Part shown: positions 25,178 through 36,500 of the stretch, one piece after another
Layout: every line of letters begins with the position of its first letter
Numbering within the stretch: position 1 is the stretch's first letter
From: Romanomermis culicivorax
Lineage: Eukaryota > Nematoda > Enoplea > Mermithida > Mermithidae
Direction of reading: 5' to 3'
Length of the DNA: 64,000 bases
Assembly (NCBI GenBank): GCA_963922205.1
Contig: CAWUHX010000307.1
Span: 62,001 to 126,000, forward strand
The notes under the pieces: generated by a model
The model's database searches: none
Told to the model about the DNA's origin: nothing
Seen by the model: only the letters and a program-made list of their open reading frames with translations
Position numbers and translations under genes: made by a program

Positions 25178-25828
25178 AAAAACAAATGCAAAAGTTTCGA
25201 AAAATGCAAAACTTGTACAAGCGAGATTCAACCAGTTCAGCCAAAAATATCTCTTTTCTATCAGAATGCTACTTGTAAAGTAATGGTGAATGAAGACGTG
25301 AAAAATAAATATTACATCACAATGAATTCGAGAAAATTAGTGCAAAGTTAACGTATCAAAAACTGATTTTTTATATTTGGGTATTTTTTTTTTGATATTG
25401 ATACTCAATATCATAACCATTTTTGATATCGATATTCTGATAGCAAAATACATTGTTGTATCAAATTTGAATATCATATACATATTACTCACATACATAT
25501 ATACCCGTATCCATTGTAACGACCAGTTTTAGAAGTACTTTACTTTATCCTAAAACGGACCATGGTTATGGTAGGCAAGGGTGCGGGATATGGTAACGAG
25601 GGGCGATACGAAATGACAATCGATGGCCACTTCGGTCGTTGACAACAATTAAAGGGACAACGTGCGTTCGGCTTGCAAATAATAAAACGGACTCGGTTTA
25701 ACTGCTTTCGTATACACAAATCGCTTGCAAATAAAACGGTGCGATGCATGCAAATAAAACTAATTTCAAAAATTTAAATTCGATATGAACTGCCTAAATC
25801 ATGCTTTGCTTCTCTTTAAATACGGCTT
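25178..25828. other. Non-coding host DNA between Maverick and hAT
   Basis: AT-rich, with alternating TATCAAAAATGATATC-like words around 25340-25450. No gene recognised. Confidence 0.4.
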
Positions 25829-25836
25829 CTTTGGAC

Positions 25837-26847
25837 CAAGACTGTATTTAAGGGGGTGGTAGGGAGGGTAATTACCCACCCCTTGGCGATTGAATAAATT
25901 TTTCAATTTTGTCAATTGTTTTGTGTGTTAACAATAGTGTATAGAATCACTATTTTATTTAATAATATTGTTCACCACTCATTTCCCTAACAGTTTTTAA
26001 AGTGTATTCAATTCAGAATGAAGCACAATCATTCTAGTCTGAAGCGAAATCAAACTAGTCTAGATGTATTTTTAAAAAAAAATCGTGTCGATAATTGTCC
26101 GGTTGAAAATAACGATTCGAGCGTAGCAGAAACGGATGAGAACGACAAAATCAACGCAGTTGATAACGACGAAACCAGCGCAGTTGATAACGACGAAACC
26201 AACGCAGTTGATACAGTCGATGTTGAAACGTCTGATTGGGTCCCTCAAGTCTTTGACGAGTCGTACGAGCGTCAATGGGTGAAGATCGCTTGAACGGCTT
26301 AGCGCAATTGTACATAAATCGAAACGTGAACCTGGATGTTGAAGAAGTTATAGATTTGTTTGCTAAGCAGCAAAATCGTCGTTTAGAGTTCATCATTTAG
26401 TTGCGTAGAATGAGTGAGAATAAATTTTGACAATAAGCGTTATTGAATTGAATGGAGGTGTTTAAATAAGACAAATGTATATTTGGATGTTGAATATCTC
26501 AGTTTAATTTTGCGTTAGATTTACTGAAATGTAAATATTCTTGTGGAAATGTTTCAATATGAGATAATTGTAGTTTTAAGCTGGATTATGCCACATTTTT
26601 CAGCAAATTATAACAAAAACGTGGTCCAAAAACATTAATTTTTAATGTTTCTTCAGCATATAAAACGCGTATTTTTCAAAGTTTCTGGGGCTCCGCCCCA
26701 GACCCTGTTGGGGGGCGCTTAGGCGCACCACCCCAAACCCCCCAGCCCGAAGCTCGGGTGCTGCGCGCCCTCACTTTTTTAGTTTAGGCACATTTTATAT
26801 GGTCTGGTCATTACCCACCCCTTGGGAAAATCCTGGTTACGGCCCTG
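25837..26847 (+). mobile_element. Miniature hAT-type transposon, 1011 bp
   Basis: Flanked by exact 8-bp duplications CTTTGGAC at 25829-25836 and 26848-26855, the hAT hallmark. The ends are imperfectly inverted: the left starts CAAGACTGTA and the right, read on the minus strand, CAGGGCCGTA, followed on both sides by a GGGTGGGTAAT-like block. The 3' part has the GGGGCTCCGCCCC and CCCCCCAGCCC words common near hAT ends. The interior keeps only the two extremities of a transposase, so it is an internally deleted, non-autonomous copy. Confidence 0.85.
26018..26293 (+). pseudogene. hAT transposase remnant: N-terminal piece with PIP-box-like motif
   Basis: 91 codons from an ATG. It opens with a basic segment and QTSLDVFLKK, which resembles the PCNA-interacting (PIP) motif found at the N-termini of some transposases, followed by a DNDET(N/S)AVD repeat in three copies. 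The frame ends soon after. In a different frame, about 26287-26400 encodes the family-like C-terminus ending RNVNLDVEEVIDLFAKQQ (DUF4371/ZMYM1-type hAT tail). Everything between (DDE core and dimerisation region) is missing, consistent with internal deletion. Confidence 0.6.
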
Positions 26848-26855
26848 CTTTGGAC

Positions 26856-28407
26856 ACTCCCTGGGCGTCGTGGGAGGTCTTGCTTCTGTCCATCTTCTTC
26901 CACCAATCGCTGCTTCTTGCTTCGTTATTCTCACTAATTTGGGCACGCCTTCCAACGCTTTCCTGGTACTGCATGCTTTTCGTGTCTTTCCTATGCTTGC
27001 TTCCTATGGTGGGCTTAGCTACACCTCTGTGCTTCTGTGCATGCCTCTGTATCTATTTCCTCTGTGTACACATGTTTTGTGGGACCATTACTACCATTGC
27101 ACTTGAGACGACTGTCTGGGGGGGCTTTTACTTTTTACTGTGTGCAGGTGTTGTTTACGATTTTTATGAGGAATTTCAGTAGCCGTGGAATGTGTATTTT
27201 AGTGTAGGTTCTAGGGGACCAGCTGCCGTTGTGCAAATTAATTGGGGCGTCTTAATTGGGTCAATAGCGGCTACCGGGGTGTGGAAGGATCAAAATAAAG
27301 TACTTCACGTAAATTTACAGGAATGTTTGGGTGTGAATCCCAGACACCTTTGAGACGATAAATTACAAAATGAAATAATGTTTAATAGATGAATATCACA
27401 TACTGTATGCTATATATTTACAATACTGGGTTAGCAGGTACGTTACACCATGATTTTTAAAAAAGGGGAAATTCTCCAAAATTTTTTTAGAATTTACTGA
27501 ATAAAAAGAAAATCATTTTTCCAGTAAAGAAGACTTATTTTCAGTTAGTTATGTGCGCTTGGATTAGTGGCTAAATTCTTTCTATGACGAAAAGTATGTG
27601 AATATAATAATTTAATTTGAAAATTGTGATGGATAAGTTCAATGATATTGCTGAAAATTTTTAATGTAAAAAAATTTAGGGGGGGATTCCCCCTTCCCAC
27701 TCTAAATAGGGGCGTGGTCACACACCACCTATCCCTTACATATCGATCCCTTATGTGGGTTTCTGACGTGGTAGCAAATCGCATCAAAAATACTTGCGCC
27801 GTTAAAGAGTTGTCTAAAATTTTCTTTATTGGACACCCTGTACACCGTTAATTAAATTTGTTCATTAAAAAAAGTTCTTTCGATGATACTTGCTCTTTTG
27901 AGCTTCGCTGATGGGGGTGCCCCAATTCTGACACAATGTGATATTCGTCACATTGTACAGAAGAATTCACAGGCTTTATGATTTGAAATTGAATTTATTT
28001 TCCACAAATATTCAACAAATCAAAAAAAGAAATTTTTGAGGTACCACATATTTCCCAGTATTCTGCATAGAACTTCGAATCGGAGTGCTATTTCGGGGAT
28101 TTGCTCTTCAGAGAATCGAGATTTTGATCACTCGCTGCATTGAAAATCTACATATGTCTTGAGAATTATAGTCAATGACAGAGGCGAGGACTCACAAAAG
28201 TATAGCCTGTTTTTTTCAAAGTGATTTTGAATAATGAAAGTGGAAAGCAAGTAGTATTTCAAATTTTGACGATTTTTGATGAGCAATATCGGACATGGAA
28301 TTTGTGAACATGCTGAACAAAGATTTAAAATCTTTTGAGAGAAAAATCTTACTGTGAGGCTCTATGTAAACGACAGTACTGCTTTGTGTCACTTTTCGAT
28401 TTGGAAG
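26856..28407. other. Non-coding host DNA between hAT and first LTR element
   Basis: Mixed composition, with a pyrimidine-rich stretch at 26860-27130 that opens frames without domain content. No gene, RNA or clear repeat supported. Confidence 0.35.
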
Positions 28408-28411
28408 CATT
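28408..28411. repeat. Target-site duplication of first LTR element, left (CATT)
   Basis: CATT precedes the 5' LTR and is repeated at 44646-44649 after the 3' LTR; four bp fits Ty3/gypsy-type integrase. Confidence 0.85.
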
Positions 28412-29873
28412 TGTCACGTGCCGCTCAATTCTCCAACGTCACGTGATCCCGATCATGCCGACATTTTGTTATTTTTCATGTTTCGTTTATTACTCGATCA
28501 TGCTTTTGTTTATTTCATTTTTACACATGCATTTTACGTTCGTTTTTATATTTTTCATGCATTTCTATGCTTCGTTTTGTTGTATTTTTATTTCTTTACA
28601 AACGCGGGCTACAGTAGGCCCTTTAGCTAAAAACTTCCGCCAGTCGTGCTCCACGAGCACATGGCTATTTTTGGTGCGCTCACGCACCTCTTATCATCAA
28701 AAATTAGCGTCGTTTTTGTTACGCAAAACGACTAGCTAAGAAGTTTTAGCTAAAGACGTTCATATGCTTAGCATAGGCACTGCAGCCGGCCTCAGTGCTA
28801 AACGCATGTGAATGAAAAAATGTCTATGTGCTCATAGGCATCTTCTGCATCGCGTCTAGCTGCAGAAGTTAGCTTGAGCGCCGAGAAACTCCGCCCAAGC
28901 TGCAGCTGTAGCCAAACATGTCCTTAAAAGGACATGTTTCTTTAGTTTTTCGCTCATTCTTGGGTTCACCAAGCTTTCGTCCAGTTGTCACTCCGCGTCC
29001 GCCGCCTCCTCGTCAAATTTGCATAATTTTATTATATACTTGTGCATCCGCCGCCTTACTACTAATAAATTTGCATAAATTTGCCCGTGTTCACTGCGTC
29101 CGCCGCTTATCGTCTACAGTACCCCGCTGCCCATCAGTGCCAGGTGTCCGACCGCCCCGGTTCGTGAATTAAACGTTGGAGTTTCGCCTCCCGCTCGCTC
29201 CCGCTCCCTCCCGCTCGCCGCCGCTCGCCGCCGCTCGCCGCCGCTCGCCGCCTAGGACGTTTGAGGATCGCATCCCCCGCTCCCAGTGCCAGAAGACCGA
29301 AAGCATCCAGGGACTTGCCGCCCGTTGCGTCGTAATCGCTTGAGAAACAGGACTAGGTGAGTCTTCTCAGGGGATTGTTGTTATTTGTGGGTTATTTGTT
29401 GGGAAATCCTTCCTAAGTCGGTTTCCCAAGGTTTCCACAGATAAGTAGGGCCTCCACCTCTCAGGTTCGGGCTAAAAGGGGCTGTCTGGTTCATAATCGG
29501 GTCCCATAACTTAGGTCATTTTACGGGTGACCCTGTCCCCACTCTCACTGAGTAGGACTCGGGGATTGTCGCACCTAGCCTGGCAGCGTTGTCCATTACC
29601 CTACAGCAAGACCCCAAGGACAACCCAAGAGAACCAACTATAGACCTCTCTATAGCCACCAATTGCCAGGTTAGGCCCCAACGCCAACTTGGGAAGCCTG
29701 GGGAAAATGCCAGTATCCATCAGGAGTCACAGCCTATTACTCAAGGATCAATCTGATATGGTTCACCATCAATGTGACGTCTAAAACACGGTACTACCTG
29801 ATGAGATACCCAAACCTCCCCAGCTCTCCCAAGATCAACATGTCATACACGTGACATGGCGTAAAATGTGACA
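28412..29873 (+). repeat. 5' LTR of first gypsy element
   Basis: 1462 bp. It has CACGTG E-boxes near the start, a TATATA-like stretch around 29030-29038, a 26-bp palindrome at 28914-28939, four CCGCTCGCCG units at 29210-29250, and a strong splice donor (ACTAG/GTGAGT) at about 29357. A frame at 28918-29172 occurs in both copies simply because the LTRs are copies. Confidence 0.93.
28914..28939. promoter_or_regulatory. 26-bp LTR palindrome resembling a p53-family response element
   Basis: AAACATGTCC - TTAAAA - GGACATGTTT: a perfect inverted repeat whose two decamers both fit RRRCWWGYYY, with a 6-bp spacer. It is repeated in the 3' LTR at 43689-43714. Binding by CEP-1/p53 is inference; the palindrome itself is certain. 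Confidence 0.5.
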
Positions 29874-29891
29874 TGGCGAGGCTGGAAAATC
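29874..29891 (+). promoter_or_regulatory. Primer-binding site (TGGCGAGGCTGGAAAATC)
   Basis: Begins TGG directly at the 5' LTR edge, as expected for priming by a tRNA 3' CCA end. I cannot assign the tRNA without a tRNA list. Confidence 0.7.
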
Positions 29892-30240
29892 GACCTTAAG
29901 TCTGGCACTCGCCCTTAAGTGTAAAACTTTACCCTTGGGTCGGATCTACCCCCAGGTCGGGTCAACTCCCATTTTAAGTCGGACAAGCCCCCTTAAAATT
30001 GGGCACTAGCCATCCAATAAGTCGGAGACCCCCCAAATTCGGGTTTACTGCCTAATGGGTCGGGAATGCCCCTTATTTCGGATTACCGCTACAGTAGGTC
30101 GGATACCCCCACCTCGCGTCGCGTGTTATTACTGTAGTCGGACAAATTTTCCCGTGCCACCGAGAGTTATTACTGTAGGTCGGGAATTTATCCCTGAACA
30201 TCAGATTTAATTACTGTAAGACGGGATTTGCCCTTACGAG
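29892..30240 (+). repeat. Degenerate AAGTCGG...CCCC repeats in the leader
   Basis: Around ten to fifteen loose copies of a 20-25 bp unit made of (A)AGTCGG or GGTCGG followed by a C-run (for example AAGTCGGACAAGCCCCC). GG and CC runs alternate, so the RNA could fold into a series of small hairpins next to the primer site. Confidence 0.6.
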
Positions 30241-30870
30241 TGATCTAAATGTGATCTATATGTGTAAATACTTATCTCATGCGTGTGTATTATCCCCTAT
30301 GAGTAATAAATCCCCTCTGAGTCGAGTTATTTATCCCCAGAGTCGTGTTATTTGTCCCAGAGTTGAGTTATATATCGAGTATTCTGTATTTCTCCTCTGA
30401 TTCATTCTGTACATCCCACAAACTTAGTCTGTGTTGTAAACTACTTTCTCTGTTCTCTTTTCCCTCATTCCCCCCTTCCTCTAATCCTGGGTGGTATACT
30501 GTAGCCCTCCGGGTGGGTGCCATTACAGTACGCCTGTGCCCATCCCCGTACTGTAACTACAGTATACCCATACGCGGGTACTGGTATCACAGCTGTAGGG
30601 GTTTACGGCCTCTCCTGACTGTTGGTGGTCCGTGACCCCATGATACCGTACACCCTCCACGTATGATTCTGGACGTCATACGTGGCTGCGATTTGTTAAT
30701 TGTGTACAGTATTTTTGTCTGTCGGCGGAAACTGTCGGAATTGCTCACTTTTCCGGCCCCAAAATTTACACCAACTGTTTACACACTTAACACGCGTATG
30801 TCCAACTCTCGTATTCCCCGTCTTTGGTTATTTTCCCTCCTGTTTTCCCTTTCTTAGTCATCTGAGTGGT

Positions 30871-30872
<2 letters not shown>

Positions 30873-30905
<33 letters not shown>
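30873..30905 (+). repeat. A-run of about 32 bases in the leader
   Basis: Homopolymeric A tract following GGT and preceding TTTTTC. It may come from an older captured poly(A) tail; nothing else supports that. Confidence 0.6.
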
Positions 30906-30909
<4 letters not shown>

Positions 30910-31050
30910 TCTGTTTTTCGGATGCCACAGCTACAGTATGACACCCTTACATAAGTTTCTCTCTTCTTCATTTCTACTTACTGTAAGGTCTGTTTCTTCT
31001 ACTTTCCGGTTGTTGCATCTAGACCATAGACTTTACGGGTCATGTTCTTT

Positions 31051-32090
31051 GACGTCAGCAACGACAACGTTACGGGTTGTTGTTGTTGTGTGGTTCAGCC
31101 TCACGGATGCAACCACTAACGTCTGCAACAGCCGCTTCACTTGCTGTTGCTTTAAGGGGTGGGTAGCCCTCCGGGTTCTACTCCTGACGTCAGCAACCGG
31201 CACTACGTGTTGTTGTTCAAGTTAACACTCCAGCAGTAATGACTTCTGACGTCTGCAACAAGTGAAGCCAACGTTGTTGCGACAGGTTCGGCTGGTTCTC
31301 TGCACCCCATCTGTGACGTCAGCAATGGTGACGCACCGTGTCACTATTCGAAGATGTGCAGGTCTTACGGGTGCCACATCTGACGTCTGCAACAACTGCA
31401 TCTCATGTCATTGATCTAAGGTATCAGACCCTCGGTTCCACCTTTTGACGTCAGCAACGGCACCATCACGTGTTGCTGTACACCGATAGCTGGCTTCAGG
31501 GCCCTATTGCTGACGTCAGCAATGACAATGTATCATGCTCTCGCAGCAGGAATTGAGGTTACATGATCCTATTTCTGACGTCTGCAACGGTAACATTACG
31601 TGCTACTGCAGGGGTTTGCTGGCCTTAGGCACTCACCCCTGGCGTCTGCAACTGCGATGTGATACTTGAATGCTCTTATCCCAGGCACCTGCAGTCAGCA
31701 CCAAGGTCACGTGTTGGTTCATACCCCTACCTTCTGACGTCCGCACCAGGTTACTGTCGGCCCTATGAGTATTCCACTTGAGTTGTAGGTGGTCGCTGGC
31801 GCATGGTCCTATCACCTACCTCTCTTGTTCAAGGGTTTGTGTGTGTCTGGGGACTGATGCCTGGGAAACATCAGTCCACATACATACACCACCTGAGATG
31901 CTCACTAGCCTGCGTACTGATCAGGTTGTCCGCCCGGGTAGCGGCACTGTTGATCAGTATGTGGCTGTTTTCAAGCTTTAACTGCAGGTTTGAACGAGTT
32001 ACACTCGGCCTCAGCTGGGTTGGTTGCTTGACTCGTGCAGACGGTAGGCATTTGCAGTCGGTACTGCCTGTGTCTGACGTCTGCAAGGGG
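31051..32090 (+). repeat. Array of ~12 CRE-like units (TGACGTCWGCAAC) in the leader
   Basis: GACGTC(A/T)GCAA(C/T) cores at about 31051, 31118, 31186, 31248, 31315, 31382, 31447, 31512, 31577, 31641, 31736 and 32075, mostly 57-81 bp apart. Several contain the full palindrome TGACGTCA, the CREB/ATF bZIP site. Many units also carry a GTTGTTG or GTTGC word that can pair with the GCAAC part, so an RNA-structure role is equally possible. No gene lies here. Confidence 0.75.
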
Positions 32091-32870
32091 TTCGGCAATC
32101 TTCTTGTAAATTTCTTATCTAAATTCACTCATTCTCTTTCATCTCATCGAGCTGTCATACATAGATCTTCTTTAGTGTCCCCGCCGTAGTGGTTCCCAAG
32201 GGACCGCGGCACAGCCTCCGGTTGGGCCTAGAGTGTATAGGACCCCCTGTCATATTTCTTTCACTCGAACGCCTTCGTTAACTGGCTTAACGATGCCCGT
32301 GCTAGAGTCGCCACTGACCCAGAGTCCGCCTCCGCGGTCTACCCTTTATTAGTCATGTAAATAATAGGCACCGTTGAGTCCGCCTCAGCGAAGGTATTGA
32401 GTACGCCTCGATACATACTTTACACTCATATTCAATCAGGGACACCTTGTACCCGTGATCCCTTAGATGTTTTCGGGTGCGCCCTCAAAACATCCAGAGT
32501 ATTTCATTTTAACTGACTGAGTGTGTCAGAATAGCACCCTTGGTACCCGTGCTCCTTCCCTCTTCTACTGTGTGACCTGCGAACGTCACTTCATCTCAGT
32601 GATCGGCAAACCCGGCCACCAGCTGTGTATAATACTCCTGGAGAGTGTCCGTTCTGTTCGGAATGCGGGCTCCCGTTTCGGACACGGCTGTAAGTTACTT
32701 GCGAATGTCGTCCAGCACGGAACCTCCTGTATAGTCCGTCTCACTATGCAGAGATCGCAATCGCTCCTGGCGAGTGAGGCCCGTTGCGTAACTGCGCGAC
32801 CCCTTTGCGTAACTGGGTTTGTAAATTAGTTTTGTCCCTATTTATTGCTCCCTCTTAAGTTCATTTTCAG

Positions 32871-33224
32871 TTGACCCCTATCCTTTTCCACCTCATGCCA
32901 CTTTATGCGCTACTCCTGGTGAGTAGGATCTTGCCGGCTACGAGTCCGCCTCGCCCCAAGGTTTGTAAACTAGTACAGCGGTCGAACCTCCAGGAAAAAT
33001 CCCTCCTGAGCGGGTTTATCCGTCACCTTATTTCTCGGCAGGAAAAACCGCCTCTTCTCTCCTTTCTACATGCTCTTCTGTCCTCTTCACCTATTCTAAT
33101 TGCCGGGTCCAGGCCCCAAATTCTACATTTTGGTCGGGATCGATTCCCCATATCTCAGGCCAAGCCTCTGTCCATCACGGGCGACCAGATAAATTCCCTT
33201 CTGCGTCACCCTGATGTACTCTGA
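32871..33224 (+). CDS. Leader open frame starting right after a splice acceptor
   Basis: 117 codons, beginning exactly at TTCATTTTCAG/ (acceptor ends 32870), with the first ATG at 32895. The first eight codons from that ATG are hydrophobic and are followed at 32919 by a strong donor GTGAGT. I do not recognise the rest. Two readings are possible: an upstream frame, or a short leader exon (32895-32918) meant to be spliced onto a downstream gene; the phase fits the Env acceptor at 36131. Confidence 0.3.
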   Translation: MTPILFHLMPLYALLLVSRILPATSPPRPKVCKLVQRSNLQEKSLLSGFIRHLISRQEKPPLLSFLHALLSSSPILIAGSRPQILHFGRDRFPISQAKPLSITGDQINSLLRHPDVL

Positions 33225-33527
33225 TCTTACATCTTATAATCCTATTCCATTCTAGCTCCCTTTCCGTGGTCGCTAGTCTTAAGCTAAGTCAATTTACGTC
33301 TTAAACGCCGTCGCACACGCGTTTTTCCGAATTCACGCGCTCTTTCGCCGCGAATTCAAAAGTAGTACTCACTTTCATTTTACACAATAGAGACACCCCG
33401 TCGTTCCTGCCGTCTCAGTACCCAGCCTGTACAGACCAGTGAGCCGCTCTCTATTCAATTTGACTTAATTGCTTCACGGGCAAGGACGTCTGTTCTAACC
33501 ACCTTACGGGAAAACGAACCCTCGGAC

Positions 33528-36500
33528 ATGAAGTCGGAAACCGATCTCCCTTCACAGATCGAGAACAAAGTCCAGGCAGCATTTGAGAATGCTCTTGGAC
33601 CCCTCAACCAAAAGTTAGAGGCCATGAATGGTCGGAGGCACCCTCCCGTGTCCAGCTTTATGGCCCCTCCCACCTTCTCCGGTGCTTTTGGTGAGTCTAT
33701 CACCGATTTTATGTCGCATCTTACTCGTTTCTTTACACTTCAGGGTGTAAGCCAAACGGATCATGCATATAAAATCGCCTTTCTGGAGTCATGCCTCACG
33801 GGTCCTGCTCTCGCCTCCTACCGGGACTTTAGCAGCAGCACTCCAATACCTACCCGCTACGAAGAGTTTACGGCTTTTCTACGGAGAGATTTTCCGGTAG
33901 GGCGCGACTCTGATCTGCATCAGCAGCTGATCCAAGATCGACTGCAGAAGCCGACAGAATCCGCGATAGTCTACCTTGAGCACCTCAAGAGACTATCCAG
34001 GGTAGCGTATCCAGATCTCGCGACGGATGTCCGAGATTCTATCATCAAACCTATCTTTCTGCGGGGACTGAAGCCGGTCCTCCGAGATAGTATCAAGTTT
34101 AGGGAGTTCACGACTCTTGAAGAGACACTCAAGGCAGCCTGTTACGCAGAATCCCAAATCTTTCGGGACGAGATCCGGTACACTGCTCCATCTAACGCCG
34201 TTTTCTCTTCAGAACCTAAACACGCCGGATATAATCCCGATATGCCTAACAGAAGCGCAAACGGTCGTCAGAGCAACGCTCCAACGTCGTCATCCTCCGC
34301 CGATGAGGTTCGCCGCTTGAAACAGGAAATGGCCAGGCTCACGGCCCACGTAGTGAAGCTCACGGCCCAGCAACGTGCACCCACGCCAATCCAACAGACG
34401 CCGCCTCCACAGCCGTCGACACCAAATCAGTCCGCCGGGCGACGCTCGTCGGGAGCACACCTTCAAACGTGCTCCTTCCACGGACTGTGTACACATAGCG
34501 ACGCCGACTGCCGGGCCCAGCGTCCCACCGGTGCCGCTCCCGGTAACAACGCCGCTAACGGTGGTCGCTGTTATTTTTGCCGTACACGTGCCCACCCCAC
34601 GGACCGATGTGATAGGCCATGCCCTCATTGTCCTCAAGTGCGAGTGCACCGATCAACTGCCTGTCCGCAGCGCAATCCGGCAAACACGGGTGAGAATGTC
34701 TACCAAGATACTGGTTATTCCTCCCAGGGGACAAATGTGTATCATCAAAGAAATGGTTATCACCCTCCCAACGGGACAGGAAACCATTATCGGCAGCCCA
34801 TACGCCGCAACAACGCCGTTGGGGCTACCGATGGCCCTCCTCATCCAGATCCTCTTGACCTGGATGATGAGGCACTTGCTGAACACCTGACAGATTCTTC
34901 ACAACAGTGTTATCCTGTCTGCGTAATCAGTATTGGATTTTCAGTGGTCCAAGCAGCCCAGGTACCCGTACCGATGAACGTATCGGACATACCGCTGCCA
35001 CCACCACCACCAAAGTATGCGATGCCGGTCACTCTGGACCCCTCAACGACACCGCAGTTTGTTGGCCACGCTAACATCCTCGCATCGTATCGCATACCTA
35101 AACTCAAGACTGCCGAGCCAGCTCCAGCCGCGAATACGACGTCTTCGGCGCCACCGGCCCCTATCGTCCCTCCAGGACCACCGCCTTCGATCCCCACGGA
35201 TTCGGCTACGGAAGTCCTCGACCAGGTCGAGCCCATGAATTTGTCAGGTATACTACCTTCTTCTTCAGGTGACCCTAGAGCAGGAACCAGGAATCTATCT
35301 CAGTCCACGACTCTATTGATTTCTTGTTCACAGAGCCATCGCCCGTCCAAGACGCGATGTTGGCCATCTGGTCAGTCGACCTGGCCAAAAAGTACCCGCA
35401 TTTGCCGTGGACTCTCCTCAACGAGCCATCAAATGTCGAAGCGCTCACGGCCGCCGACGTCGTGCTTGCAGCACCCGTCTCGATGCGCCTATTACGACCC
35501 GACGTCGCCCGCCGGGCACTCGAGTTCATTGCCAATGGAACTATCACCATCTCGCCCGTCGAGAAGTTCTTATTGGACGGGGAGCCATCCTCGCCTTCAG
35601 TCGATGCCGTCCGCCGAGCAGTCGAACAGGCCAGTCGGATTCTCCTGCCTGCTGCCGCCGCCACATCACCGGCAGCAGCGCAACCTGTTGCCGCGACATC
35701 GCCAACGAAAATGGATATTACTGCTTCCTCGCCCCCGGCCAAGGAACTTGCAAATGATCCTACACCGCCGGCAACAGCCCAACATACATCGTCGGCAACA
35801 GCCCACGTCAATTCGCCGGCACCAGCCCGCACGACATCTCCGACCGCCGCGACCAAGTCGCCCGTCGTCGAACCCATGGCCGTCGACGAGACCTTACGTC
35901 CAGTTAATGAGGATGTCAGCATTGTTGAAACATCACCGTTCCCAACGGCAGTCAACCCACGGTCGCCGAAAGTCGGTACCCTTCGGGAAATCCTCCCCAG
36001 CGGTGAATTGGTCCTCGATTTCCCCGACCAGGAACCAATCTCGTCCGACAGCGACGAAGAAGAAATCTGACACTGCCCCTCAGGCCAGATTTGTGAAATT
36101 GAGTGAACACTTACAAATTACGTTTGTACAGTTGTTTTTGACAATAAAATTGACCTTGGTAGCATCACTGTTTCTAGGGGTGAGTTTGTCAGCACCGGCG
36201 GCTCAGTATCAATTTTGCGGTCTCTCAAGAAGCGGACATCCACTTGAGTTACCCCAGCGTGTAGAGTGTAAACCACCGCAATCTTCATGGAGCCCGCGGC
36301 GCATGAATGTTACGGTATATGTCCCTAGCTCAGACCCGATTACAACCACAGCGTGGAAATGCACATTGCGCTCCCGCAAAGTCTGCACCAACACTGGTTT
36401 CTTCGGCTCTAGGGGCATCACTGCAGACGTCATCACCACTCAGCACTTAGCGCCTGCGGCATGCACGCTAGCACATCGCACTAAAATGTTTGGTTCACAA

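Noticed and set aside
26799-27182. 127-codon hydrophobic frame overlapping the hAT right end
   Set aside because: It starts inside the transposon terminus and runs through a pyrimidine-rich stretch; no domain or splice pattern.
28918-29172. 84-codon frame in the LTR, seen again at 43693-43947
   Set aside because: Its recurrence follows from LTR duplication. It shows no domain, and the palindrome and C-rich units explain the composition.
30345-32829. Leader frames of 60-130 codons in the first gypsy element
   Set aside because: The region is dominated by repeats and none of these frames has a domain, a matching start context or splice support, apart from the one beginning at 32871 that is listed separately.
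35275-35955. 226-codon minus-strand frame
   Set aside because: Antisense to the dual-coding region; Ala/Ser/Thr/Val-rich mirror of the plus-strand codon bias.
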